Positions 56,177 through 64,000 of a DNA stretch of 64,000 bases are shown here, piece by piece. Positions within the stretch are counted from its first letter, which is position 1. The number at the start of each line of letters is the position of its first letter. Location: NCBI GenBank assembly GCA_964372115.1, contig CAYJPN010000003.1, forward strand, positions 1-64,000. The letters run 5' to 3'. The notes under the pieces were generated by a model. It was not told the DNA's origin, did not search any database, and worked only from the letters and a program-made list of their open reading frames with translations. Made by a program: the position numbers and the translations under genes. The stretch comes from CG2-30-36-16 sp964372115. GTDB lineage: Bacteria > Bacteroidota > Ignavibacteria > Ignavibacteriales > Ignavibacteriaceae.

Positions 56177-59100
56177 CTAAACCGGTTTATATTCGGTATT
56201 AACTTCTTCGGTAACGTTTGATACCACAGCGGTTTTACGCGAGAAGAATGAATAAATAGCCGGAACAATTAAAAGAGTTAAAAAAGTAGAAAAAATTAAA
56301 CCGCCAATTATAGCAATACCCATTGATACGCGGCTTTCCGAACCGGCGCCGAGAGCAAGTGCTATAGGCAGCGTCCCGAGAATGGTTGATAAACTTGTCA
56401 TCAAAATGGGGCGCAACCGCGCAACGGCAGCATCAATAATTGCCTCCGTTCGTTCGAGTCCGGCAGCCTTTCTCTGGTTTGCAAACTCAACAAGTAAAAT
56501 ACCATTTTTAGTTACCAACCCGATAAGCATTATAATGCCAATCTGACTGAATATATTTGACGATTGATTAAAATACCATAAAGAGGCAAGGGCGCCAAGT
56601 ATTGCAAGCGGCACAGTAAATAAAATAATAAAAGGGTCGCGGAAGCTTTCGAACTGAGCTGCGAGCACTAAATAAATAAGGAGCAGTGCAAGTATAAATG
56701 CAAATAAGAGGCTTGATGAACTTTCTTTAAAATCTTTGGAAGCGCCGTCTAACGCGGTTGAAAAAGATGGATCGAGAATTTTTTCGGCAATTTTGTCCAT
56801 CTCTGTTATTCCATCGCCGAGTGTTTTACCGGGTGCGAGACCAGCGGATATTGTTGCCGAAACATATCTGTTAAACCTGTACAACTGCGGCGGAGCACTT
56901 TCTTCGCTTGTGTTTATTACATTATCGAGCTGTACAAGTTCACCCCGGTTATTCTTCAAATAAAGCGAACGTAGATCAATCGGTTCATCACGGTTTTCGC
57001 GCGAAAGCTGCCCGATAACCTGGTATTGTTTTCCATTCATAATATAATAACCAAAGCGCTGCCCGCTAAAAGCTGATTGAATAGTCTGTGCAATATCAAT
57101 TGTGGAAACGCCAAGGTCGCGCGCACGCTGCCGGTCGATTGTAATTTTAATTTCAGGTTTATTAAATTTTAAATTTACATCAACAACAGTAAACACATTC
57201 GACTGCCGTACTTCCTCAAAAAACTTAGGAAGAGTTTCTCGAAGTTTTTCAAAATTGGGCGCTTGAATTACATATTGAACCGGAAGTCCCCGTCCGCTGC
57301 TGCCTATGGTTTGCTGTTGTGTAACAAATGTGCGCGCCATTGTAAGCTTTGAAAATTTTGCAGTAAGGTCATCAGCTATTTGCTGCTGGGTGCGTTTCCG
57401 CTTACCCGGCTGAACTAGAATAATATTTCCGAACCCCGAATTAACCGAACCGGAAGCACCAAAACCGGGAGAGGTTACACTAATAATTGCTTCTGTTTCG
57501 GGTACATCTACTTCGGTTTGCTGGATTAGTTCGTCCATGTATTTATCCATGTAATCAAATGTAGCGCCTTCAGGAGCGGATACAATTAATTGAAGCCGAC
57601 TTCTATCTTCAAGCGGGGCTAATTCGGCAGGAATCGATTTGAAAAAAATGTAAATAAACAAAAATGAAACAGCTACCGCCGCAAAGGCAAGCCAGCGGTG
57701 TTTCATAAATGTTATGAGTGAATTTTTATATGTCCGGTTTATGCCCTCAAAAAACGGCTCGGTTTTTTGATAAAACCAATTATGAGTTTCTCTTCTTTTT
57801 AATATTTTTGCGCTTAACATAGGGGTTAGAGTAAGAGCAACAAATGATGAGATAATAACCGCGCCGGAAATAACTATACCGAATTCGCGGAAAAGCCTGC
57901 CTGTTAAACCGGAAAGAAAAATTACGGGAAGAAATACAGAAGCAAGCGCGATTGTAGTAGATACAACAGCAAAAAATATTTCAGAAGAACCGCGCCTTGC
58001 AGCCTCGTTTGGTTCCATCTTGTTTTCTATTTTTGTGTAGATGTTTTCGAGAACTACAATTGCATCATCAACAACAAGACCTATTGCAAGCACAATGCCA
58101 AGCAGCGTTAATACATTAATTGAGAAGTTGGCAATGTACATTATAAAAAATGCGCCTATCAAAGAAATTGGAATTGCAATTACCGGGATAATAGTTGTGC
58201 GCCAGTCGCGTAAAAATAAAAAGATGATTAGCACAACAAGCCCGAATGCAACAAAGATGGTTTGCTCTACTTCGGTTATTGAGTCTTTTATATAAGTAGT
58301 AACGTCAAACCCGATCCCGGTTTTTATATCAGGCGGCAGGTTTTGTTTTAGCTGTTCTAATCTTTTATAAAACTCATCGGTTATTGCTATATTATTTGCC
58401 CCTGCCTGTGCAATTAACACAACGCCAACCATCGGCACGCCATTGCGTTTTAATATTGTGCGTTCATTTTCGGCGCCAAGCTCTGCACGACCAATATCCT
58501 TAAAACGTACAATACTCCCAGCAGTCTCTTTTACAATAAGATTATTAAACTCATCAACATCAAGAAGTCGACCGATTGTGCGGATTGAAAGTTCGGTGTT
58601 ATCGCCTTCAATTAACCCGGATGGAAGCTCCACATTTTCGCGTGTAATTGCGTTTCGCACGTCAATTGGTGTAAGCAGATATGCAGCAAGTTTTGAAGGG
58701 TCCATCCATAAGCGCATCGAATATTTTTTTTCACCCCAAATTTGTACGCCTGATACTCCGGGTATGGTTTGCAGACGTTCTTTAAAAACATTATTTGCAA
58801 TTTCGGTTAGTTCAAGAAGGTTTCTTGTATCACTCTGAACATTTAAAAATACAATCGGTCGAGCGTCGGCATCGGCTTTGGAGACTATCGGGTTTTCGAC
58901 ATCGGGAGGCAGTCTGCGAGTAGCGCGCGAAACTCTATCACGCACATCGTTTGCAGCGTCCTCAAGATTTACGTCAATATCAAACTCAACTGTTATTGTG
59001 CTTCTTCCGTCGCGGCTTACGGATGTAAGCGAACGGATACCGGCAATACCGTTAATTTCTTCTTCGAGAGGTTCGGTTATTTGCGACTCAATAACATCCG

Positions 59101-59266
59101 CGTTTGCACCTGTGTAAGTTGTGCTCACTGTAATACGGGGCGGGTCAACAGCCGGGTACTCACGTATACCGAGATATGTATAACCGATTATTCCGAAGAG
59201 AACAACCACAATGGACATTACTATTGCCAGTACGGGTCGTCTAATACTTAATGATGATAAACTCAT
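56177..59266 (-). CDS. RND (HAE1/AcrB-type) efflux permease
   Basis: 1029 residues. Twelve membrane helices with two large periplasmic loops. The proton-relay aspartates are in GLVVDDAIVVLENIY of helix 4. Other family motifs: IRRPVLAIVMSIVVVLFG at the N-terminus, EYPAVDPPRITVSTTYTGA, and GLVTKNGILLVEFANQ in helix 10. It exports small hydrophobic compounds driven by protons. The middle gene of the operon, with gaps of 16 and 5 bases to its partners. Confidence 0.96.
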   Translation of the reverse strand: MSLSSLSIRRPVLAIVMSIVVVLFGIIGYTYLGIREYPAVDPPRITVSTTYTGANADVIESQITEPLEEEINGIAGIRSLTSVSRDGRSTITVEFDIDVNLEDAANDVRDRVSRATRRLPPDVENPIVSKADADARPIVFLNVQSDTRNLLELTEIANNVFKERLQTIPGVSGVQIWGEKKYSMRLWMDPSKLAAYLLTPIDVRNAITRENVELPSGLIEGDNTELSIRTIGRLLDVDEFNNLIVKETAGSIVRFKDIGRAELGAENERTILKRNGVPMVGVVLIAQAGANNIAITDEFYKRLEQLKQNLPPDIKTGIGFDVTTYIKDSITEVEQTIFVAFGLVVLIIFLFLRDWRTTIIPVIAIPISLIGAFFIMYIANFSINVLTLLGIVLAIGLVVDDAIVVLENIYTKIENKMEPNEAARRGSSEIFFAVVSTTIALASVFLPVIFLSGLTGRLFREFGIVISGAVIISSFVALTLTPMLSAKILKRRETHNWFYQKTEPFFEGINRTYKNSLITFMKHRWLAFAAVAVSFLFIYIFFKSIPAELAPLEDRSRLQLIVSAPEGATFDYMDKYMDELIQQTEVDVPETEAIISVTSPGFGASGSVNSGFGNIILVQPGKRKRTQQQIADDLTAKFSKLTMARTFVTQQQTIGSSGRGLPVQYVIQAPNFEKLRETLPKFFEEVRQSNVFTVVDVNLKFNKPEIKITIDRQRARDLGVSTIDIAQTIQSAFSGQRFGYYIMNGKQYQVIGQLSRENRDEPIDLRSLYLKNNRGELVQLDNVINTSEESAPPQLYRFNRYVSATISAGLAPGKTLGDGITEMDKIAEKILDPSFSTALDGASKDFKESSSSLLFAFILALLLIYLVLAAQFESFRDPFIILFTVPLAILGALASLWYFNQSSNIFSQIGIIMLIGLVTKNGILLVEFANQRKAAGLERTEAIIDAAVARLRPILMTSLSTILGTLPIALALGAGSESRVSMGIAIIGGLIFSTFLTLLIVPAIYSFFSRKTAVVSNVTEEVNTEYKPV

Positions 59267-59282
59267 AAATTACTCAACAGTG

Positions 59283-60347
59283 CTACTTTACTTCTAAAAG
59301 TGTAACCGGCGCACCGGGTCTTAATTGCAATATACCGGTGGTGATAACAGTATCTCCGGCGGTTAAACCATCAACAACCTGAACTACTTTTTCGGATCGA
59401 ATGCCTAATTGAACTGGCTGCGGTACAACGATGCCGCCCCGGTACAAAAACACTTTTTGTCCTTTTAATTCAGGAATAATAGCCTGTGTGGGAATTAGTA
59501 AGGCATTGTTAATTTGTTTTAAAACAAGTTCAACATCTGCAAATGATCCGGGCATTACTTTTTTGGTCGTGTTGTTATAGATGCCTCTAATTTTTATTGA
59601 TCTCGTTACGGTTTCTATTTTGGGTTCAATCGCGAAGACTTTTCCCTTTAGTTGTAAGTTGCTTCCCGCTGTTTTAAACAAAATTTCGTCGCCGGGGTTA
59701 ACCAATGACGCGTATCTTTCCGGGATTGAAAAATCAATTTTTACCGGGTTTATTTCCTGCAGGCTTGCAATTATCGTGGAGGTGTTTACAAAACTTCCTT
59801 CGCTTATATTCTTTAACCCTATATATCCGCTGAACGGGGCTTTTATTACGGTTTTGGCAATCTGAGCTTTTACAAGTTCAACTTCCGCTTTTATTATGTT
59901 CAGTTCATTTAATGACTCATCATACTCTTCCTGGCTTATCGCTTCTTTTGCAAGAAGTGTTTTTTGCCGGGCTTCTTTGTCGGCTAAAAGTTTATTCCGG
60001 TAATCAGCCCGTTTTAACTGTGCTTGCAATTCCTCATCATTTATTTTGATGAGCATCTTTCCCTTTGTAACAAAACTGCCTTCTTTAAAAAATATTCCTG
60101 TTATTTTTCCCGCTACCTCCGGGCGCAGTTCTACTTCTTCGTTAGCAATTATAGTACCGCTTGTTATTACTTTGTTATCTAGAAGGCTGGGTTTTGCGAT
60201 AACAGCGTTAACAGGCACGGATGAGTTTCGCTGAAATCCGGTGGCTTCAAGTTCTTTGCCGGAAGATGTTACTTTTGGTAGAATTAAAATTATTAGGACG
60301 ATTACTACTAATAATACAATAAGCGAAGTTTTAAGTTTTTTATTCAT
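59283..60347 (-). CDS. RND efflux membrane-fusion (adaptor) subunit
   Basis: 354 residues. One N-terminal membrane helix (about 8-27), then the adaptor pattern: barrel-hybrid and lipoyl halves (ELRPEVAGKITGIFFKEGSFVTKGKMLIKI; TVIKAPFSGYIGLKNISEGSFV), a short helical hairpin between them, and a C-terminal beta-barrel. First gene of the pump operon, so the operon promoter should lie between 60348 and the L31 terminator at 60464. No regulator gene adjoins. Confidence 0.94.
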   Translation of the reverse strand: MNKKLKTSLIVLLVVIVLIILILPKVTSSGKELEATGFQRNSSVPVNAVIAKPSLLDNKVITSGTIIANEEVELRPEVAGKITGIFFKEGSFVTKGKMLIKINDEELQAQLKRADYRNKLLADKEARQKTLLAKEAISQEEYDESLNELNIIKAEVELVKAQIAKTVIKAPFSGYIGLKNISEGSFVNTSTIIASLQEINPVKIDFSIPERYASLVNPGDEILFKTAGSNLQLKGKVFAIEPKIETVTRSIKIRGIYNNTTKKVMPGSFADVELVLKQINNALLIPTQAIIPELKGQKVFLYRGGIVVPQPVQLGIRSEKVVQVVDGLTAGDTVITTGILQLRPGAPVTLLEVK

Positions 60348-60463
60348 TTCAAATTTTAGTTATTTAAGAAATGGTCAATATTATCTGCCGAAGATATAAA
60401 AATTTTTGAACTTTTAAGATGTTAAAACTTATTAAAAGATGCAGCGAACCCCATTGAATAAAA

Positions 60464-60487
60464 AAAGCCAGTAAAAGTACTGGCTTT
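60464..60487 (-). terminator. Intrinsic terminator after the L31 gene
   Basis: AAAGCCAGTA pairs perfectly with TACTGGCTTT across a four-base loop and runs into a T-rich stretch on the minus strand, 28 bases after the L31 stop. Confidence 0.92.
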
Positions 60488-60515
60488 ACAAAAATTGTGC
60501 ATTTGCAGATTTGAA

Positions 60516-60764
60516 TTAATCTTTTTTTGCGTATTTTCTCTTGAATTTTTCAACCCTACCGGCAGTATCGAGCATCTTCTGTTTTCCGGTAAAAAACGGA
60601 TGCGAGGCGCTGGAAATTTCCAATTTTATCAATGGGTAAGTTTTACCGTCTTCCCATACGATAGTATCGCTTGTTTTTATTGTAGAGCGTGTTAAAAACA
60701 CAAATTCTGCCGAAGCATCTTGAAATACCACGGGTCTATATTCCGGGTGAATACCTTTTTTCAT
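60516..60764 (-). CDS. rpmE2: 50S ribosomal protein L31 type B
   Basis: 82 residues from the ATG at 60764, which has AGG six bases upstream; an ATG one codon earlier is also possible. MKKGIHPEYRPVVF and SSASHPFFTGKQKMLDTAGRVEKFKRKY identify L31. The zinc-binding cysteines of the type A protein are absent, so this is the zinc-independent type B form. Confidence 0.95.
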   Translation of the reverse strand: MKKGIHPEYRPVVFQDASAEFVFLTRSTIKTSDTIVWEDGKTYPLIKLEISSASHPFFTGKQKMLDTAGRVEKFKRKYAKKD

Positions 60765-60873
60765 CATCAACCTGCAAAAATTAAACTAATTATCTATTAC
60801 TAAATTTTCCTAAAAAAGTAGCCTCAAAAATATGGAAGTAATGTTTAAATTCCAATTATATATTAAAGAATAT

Positions 60874-61368
60874 TTAATTTCTTCCCGATTCATCAAGATT
60901 TTTTACCAATTTTAGTCGCATTTCCTTTATTTTAGCCATTTCCTCAGGAGTTGGATTAAGCTGGCGAAAGTTTAATCCGCTTTTAGTAATGGCAAAACTT
61001 GCTGCCTGGAAGTTCTTTTCGAGTTTCATTCCCATATTTGGTGCCGGATTCGGACTTTTTTTCGTTTGCGTGTTTAAAGTTACATCTTCCCGAAGTTTTG
61101 GATTCATCAATAAAGGGTTTTCAATATCGGTTGCCCCAGGATTTAGTATAAATAATACTGCAACTGTGGCGAGCGCAAGTGCTGCTGCGGGAATTAATCG
61201 TGACGGCAATATAAATTTTTCCCACCAGCTTTCCGGTTTCTTGTATTTTGCAGAGTTTATCCGTCGCATTAAGTCCGAGTCAAAATTAGGGGGAACAGTA
61301 ACTTTTTTAAGGCTGCTCAAAATCTCCGGTATATTTTCGTTTTGTTGTTTATTTACGTTATAAACCAT
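60874..61368 (-). CDS. Putative anti-sigma factor with one membrane helix
   Basis: 164 residues. A cytoplasmic N-terminal part (about 1-55, with FDSDLMRRINSAKYKKPESWWEKF), one membrane helix (about 58-75) and a periplasmic tail. It starts ten bases after the sigma factor stop. Position, topology and size fit an anti-sigma factor, but the zinc-binding HxxxCxxC motif of ZAS proteins is missing, so the call rests on context. Confidence 0.65.
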   Translation of the reverse strand: MVYNVNKQQNENIPEILSSLKKVTVPPNFDSDLMRRINSAKYKKPESWWEKFILPSRLIPAAALALATVAVLFILNPGATDIENPLLMNPKLREDVTLNTQTKKSPNPAPNMGMKLEKNFQAASFAITKSGLNFRQLNPTPEEMAKIKEMRLKLVKNLDESGRN

Positions 61369-61378
61369 TACAGAGCCT

Positions 61379-61966
61379 TTACTCTTGATAGATAAACTTC
61401 AATAGTTTTTGTAATTGTAATCTTCCACGATTAATTCTCGATTTAACCGTTCCGACAGAAATACCGGTTATTTCGGCAATCTCTTCGTAAGAAAGCCCTT
61501 GTACATCTCTTAAGATAACTACGTTTCTATAAGCCACGGAAACTTTTGTGAGCGCGTCCTGAATAATTTCATCTTTTATTATACTGTCGGTTGCTACATC
61601 CGGACGGTACTGCTCATCGGGTATTTCGTAGTTCTCATTATTTTCTCCGTAGGAGTTTATAGAAAAAAGATTTCTTCTTTTACGGCGCTGGTATTCGGTT
61701 CGGGCGAGGTTGCCGGCTATTGTGTAAATCCATGTAGAAAACTTTGCGATAGATTTATACGAATCTTTATTCTTATAAACTTTTATCATTGTTTCCTGCA
61801 CAAGGTCGGAACTGGTTTCATAATCACCTATAAACCGGAATACATAATTCATCAACGGGTTTTTATACCGTTGAACCAAAATTTCAAAAGCTTTTACAGT
61901 ATCATTCTGCTGAAACTCTAATATCAACTCTTCATCGGTAAATTCGTTGAGATTTTTTTCAGTCAA
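61379..61966 (-). CDS. ECF-type RNA polymerase sigma factor
   Basis: 195 residues. Region 2 at about 25-95 (YKNPLMNYVFRFIGDYETSSDLVQETMIKVYKN, then FSTWIYTIAGNLARTEYQRRKRR) and region 4 at about 140-190 (RNVVILRDVQGLSYEEIAEITGISVGTVKSRINRGR). No region 3, as expected for the extracytoplasmic-function group. Paired with the membrane protein downstream. It may serve envelope stress or general growth, as in related FCB bacteria. Confidence 0.94.
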   Translation of the reverse strand: MTEKNLNEFTDEELILEFQQNDTVKAFEILVQRYKNPLMNYVFRFIGDYETSSDLVQETMIKVYKNKDSYKSIAKFSTWIYTIAGNLARTEYQRRKRRNLFSINSYGENNENYEIPDEQYRPDVATDSIIKDEIIQDALTKVSVAYRNVVILRDVQGLSYEEIAEITGISVGTVKSRINRGRLQLQKLLKFIYQE

Positions 61967-62098
61967 AGTCTTTATACTTTCAATTGTTTTAAATGTTTCC
62001 TTTTGATTGCAATAAATTACACAAAAAAGTTAATAATTTGAAAAATGTCTTGTGTTTCTGTAATCTCAGAAAACTCGAAATTTTACCAAATTAATTTT

Positions 62099-63112
62099 TC
62101 ATGAAAGAATTTCGGTAATCAAAACGGTTATCAATAACTTTTCATCAGTCGATGAAGTTTTAATAGTCATATCGGCTTTAAATAATGCTTCAGCCGCGTT
62201 TATTATTTTATTATCCGTAAAAAGTTTCCGGGCGTTCAAATAATCTTTATAATAGAATGGATGAGTTCCCACAATTCGCGCAGCCGCTTGATCAGGGACA
62301 TTTGTCTCGCTTAGTTCTTTTACGCGCGCCAGTCCGGTAAAATACCGGGTTAACATGTGAACAATGTAAGTTGGTTCGGCGCCTTTTTCAATCATACTTA
62401 AAGCAATTTTTAATGCTTCTTGTTTATTCTTTTTACCTATTGCATTTTGAAGATCAAAAATAGTGAACTCTTTTAGTTGTGTTGATAACGCGCGTATTGA
62501 GTCGACGGAAATTTCAGGTTTATCCCCAAGATATGTAAATATTTTATCAAGCTGTGCTTCTAAAAGGTTTCGGTTTTCACCCGAAATATCCATTAACAAG
62601 CGGGCATTATCCTGTGTTAAATTTTTTCCTTTTGCCGTTGCAAAATCCACTAACCAGTTTAGGAGTGTATTCCCTTTAAGTTCTTTTGCCTCGAACATGT
62701 AATTATTTTTGGCAAGTGTTTTAAACGGCTCAGAAGCGGCGGCGGTTACAGCGCCGTTATTTACAATTGCAAGAATTGTAAAATCAGCCGGTGAAGCTGC
62801 GTAGGATGCAAGCGCCTTTTTATCCTTTGCTTTTTCAAAATCTTTTATGAGTATAAACTTTTTTTCGGAACCGAAGGGGAAAGCAGAGGCAAAATCAATA
62901 ACTTCCGTAATTGATTTTTCATCCCCGTGAAATGTTTCCCTGTCAAAGTCAGATTCAATCATCGGTTTTACAACATCTTCGAGCGCCTTTATAGCGTTAT
63001 CAATGCCGAATGAATCATCACCAAAGAAAAAGTATACCGGCAGTAATTTACCGGCGTTTATATTTTTAACAGCCTCCGTAATAGGCGGCACGCTTATTTT
63101 ACTTTTTGCCAT
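62099..63112 (-). CDS. holA: DNA polymerase III delta subunit
   Basis: 337 residues. PVYFFFGDDSFGIDNAIKAL near the start, the AAA+-like middle (DRETFHGDEKSITEVIDFASAFPFGSEKKFILIKDFEK) and the C-terminal clamp-loader collar region (TIFDLQNAIGKKNKQEALKIALSMIEKGAEPTYIVHML) identify the delta subunit, which opens the sliding clamp. The start overlaps the small transporter subunit gene by 14 bases. Confidence 0.93.
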   Translation of the reverse strand: MAKSKISVPPITEAVKNINAGKLLPVYFFFGDDSFGIDNAIKALEDVVKPMIESDFDRETFHGDEKSITEVIDFASAFPFGSEKKFILIKDFEKAKDKKALASYAASPADFTILAIVNNGAVTAAASEPFKTLAKNNYMFEAKELKGNTLLNWLVDFATAKGKNLTQDNARLLMDISGENRNLLEAQLDKIFTYLGDKPEISVDSIRALSTQLKEFTIFDLQNAIGKKNKQEALKIALSMIEKGAEPTYIVHMLTRYFTGLARVKELSETNVPDQAAARIVGTHPFYYKDYLNARKLFTDNKIINAAEALFKADMTIKTSSTDEKLLITVLITEILS

Positions 63113-63221
63113 TTGCTTGTTTTAGTTTTTCGTATTTAATAGCCTGTAGTAAAAAATAAGTTAATCCGCCCCAAACAATACCGAGAACGAATACCATATT
63201 TAAAATCATAAAAATGTTCAT
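63099..63221 (-). CDS. MetS-like small subunit of the NSS symporter
   Basis: 40 residues: one membrane helix (about 5-25; MILNMVFVLGIVWGGLTYFLL) followed by a basic tail (AIKYEKLKQANGKK). It starts one base after the stop of the NSS symporter gene and overlaps holA by 14 bases. Small single-helix partners such as MetS, needed for activity of the MetP methionine/alanine importer, sit in this position and have this shape, including the VWGG turn. Confidence 0.8.
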   Translation of the reverse strand: MNIFMILNMVFVLGIVWGGLTYFLLQAIKYEKLKQANGKK

Positions 63222-63222
63222 A

Positions 63223-64000
63223 TCAGTTTTCCAAAGTTTTACGAACCATTAACTTATTTAAAATAATGAACGTCCCTAATATAACACCCCATTGGAATAA
63301 ACATGTACCCGCATTTTCCGCATGAAACGGATTCCACCATTCCGGATCCCAGGAGACAGATGAAATAAGCCACCAGGAAATAAGCACAACAACCTGAACC
63401 GGTATTAAATATTTGATTACAACATTGTACCATTTGCCTATTTTAATGTCGCTGCCAAACCCGTTTATAATTTCCTGCCTAAATTTATCTACACCATAAC
63501 GGATAATTGAAAAAGCAATAAATGCGCCGCTTAAAATTAAGCCAACGCCCCAAACCCAATCCTGGTTTGCAAAAAAAGAATGGTTTAGCGCCGAAGGAAT
63601 ACCAATTAAAAACCCGGTGATGGAAACAATAATAATTGCTCTTCTTCTTTTTATTCCGAAATCAATCAAGGTTCGAGTAGAAAGTTCTACCATCGACATA
63701 AGAGAAGTGACAGCCGCAAAAAATAACGCCAGAAAAAATATTGATGCAAAAAAAGTGTTTACCCAAAATGATGAAGAAATTTTTGCGAATAAGCCGGGGA
63801 GGTATATAAAAGTTAAACCCGTATTCGCCGGACCCGATTGAGAAATCTGTGTCATAGCATCAACAGAGCTTAATGAAAATACAGTTGAAAAAATTGTGAT
63901 GCCTGCTATTATAGAAACGGTATTATTTCCGAAAGCGATAAGCGCGGCGTTTAGCGCAATATCCTCTTTCTGCCGCATGTAAATTGCATAAGTTAATATC
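63223..64000 (-). CDS. NSS-family sodium-dependent symporter, C-terminal part
   Basis: The open frame continues through the right edge of the window, so only the last about 258 residues are seen. They include YMRQKEDIALNAALIAFGNNTVSIIAGITIFSTVF, GLTFIYLPGLF and the later membrane helices of neurotransmitter:sodium symporters (LeuT fold), ending with about four helices. An ATG at 63978 is internal, not the true start. The partner is the 40-residue protein just downstream, which suggests an amino-acid importer of the MetPS kind. Confidence 0.9.
   Translation of the reverse strand, partial: ILTYAIYMRQKEDIALNAALIAFGNNTVSIIAGITIFSTVFSLSSVDAMTQISQSGPANTGLTFIYLPGLFAKISSSFWVNTFFASIFFLALFFAAVTSLMSMVELSTRTLIDFGIKRRRAIIIVSITGFLIGIPSALNHSFFANQDWVWGVGLILSGAFIAFSIIRYGVDKFRQEIINGFGSDIKIGKWYNVVIKYLIPVQVVVLISWWLISSVSWDPEWWNPFHAENAGTCLFQWGVILGTFIILNKLMVRKTLEN

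Noticed and set aside
63223..63978. A complete 251-residue symporter starting at 63978
   Set aside because: The frame stays open to the window edge with symporter-like sequence upstream, so this ATG is internal.

Overview
This 64 kb window looks like chromosome from a low-GC member of the Ignavibacteria or a close relative in the FCB group. The main reason is that eight large secreted proteins end in the same C-terminal sorting module, with an NYPNPFNP motif, a GE-x(4)-L block, a SSGxYxY block and a Lys-rich last strand. This is the type IX secretion (Por) tail typical of that lineage. A TonB-dependent receptor, an RND pump, a TolC-type channel and many signal peptides and lipoboxes show a Gram-negative envelope. 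The taxonomic call is inference from protein style; there is no rRNA here.

Layout. 0.3-9.5 kb (minus): three giant secreted YCF48-type beta-propeller proteins that also carry dockerin-like and cohesin-like modules. 9.7-14.2 kb (plus): a likely operon with a lone CheY-like receiver, a secreted protein, a small lipoprotein resembling a protease propeptide, and a subtilisin-like protease, preceded by three 23-bp tandem repeats. 14.3-18.0 kb (minus): a hybrid propeller sensor kinase and its LuxR-type regulator. 18.2-19.3 kb: an S1/P1-type nuclease or phospholipase C-like protein. 19.5-25.3 kb (minus): four tandem secreted HEAT-like paralogues plus a sorting-tail protein, interspersed with duplicated stubs of an IS1634-type transposase and of the next gene; an identical hairpin lies at each end. 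25.4-30.4 kb: a 1672-residue secreted protein. 30.4-31.7 kb: gene-poor, with a microprotein candidate, a lone terminator and a second decayed IS1634-type relic.

31.8-46 kb: M16 metallopeptidase lipoprotein, CBM9-like/DUF5916 barrel protein, cupin, a MITE-like element beside a gene relic, a ricin-type lectin with a helical C-terminal half, initiator tRNA-Met, BtpA-family protein, GH97 glucosidase, SIMPL-domain protein and a membrane-anchored c-type cytochrome. 45.5-50.1 kb: a TonB receptor, YfiR and histidine kinase operon. 50.2-64 kb is mostly housekeeping: class I aldolase, a chagasin-like inhibitor, rseP-dxr, an RND efflux operon, ribosomal protein L31, an ECF sigma factor with a putative anti-sigma partner, holA, and an NSS-family symporter with its tiny accessory subunit, cut by the window edge.

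The most unusual parts are the HEAT/transposase-stub array, the cohesin-dockerin architecture of the propeller proteins, and the prodomain-like lipoprotein beside the subtilase. No CRISPR array, prophage or rRNA operon was seen.
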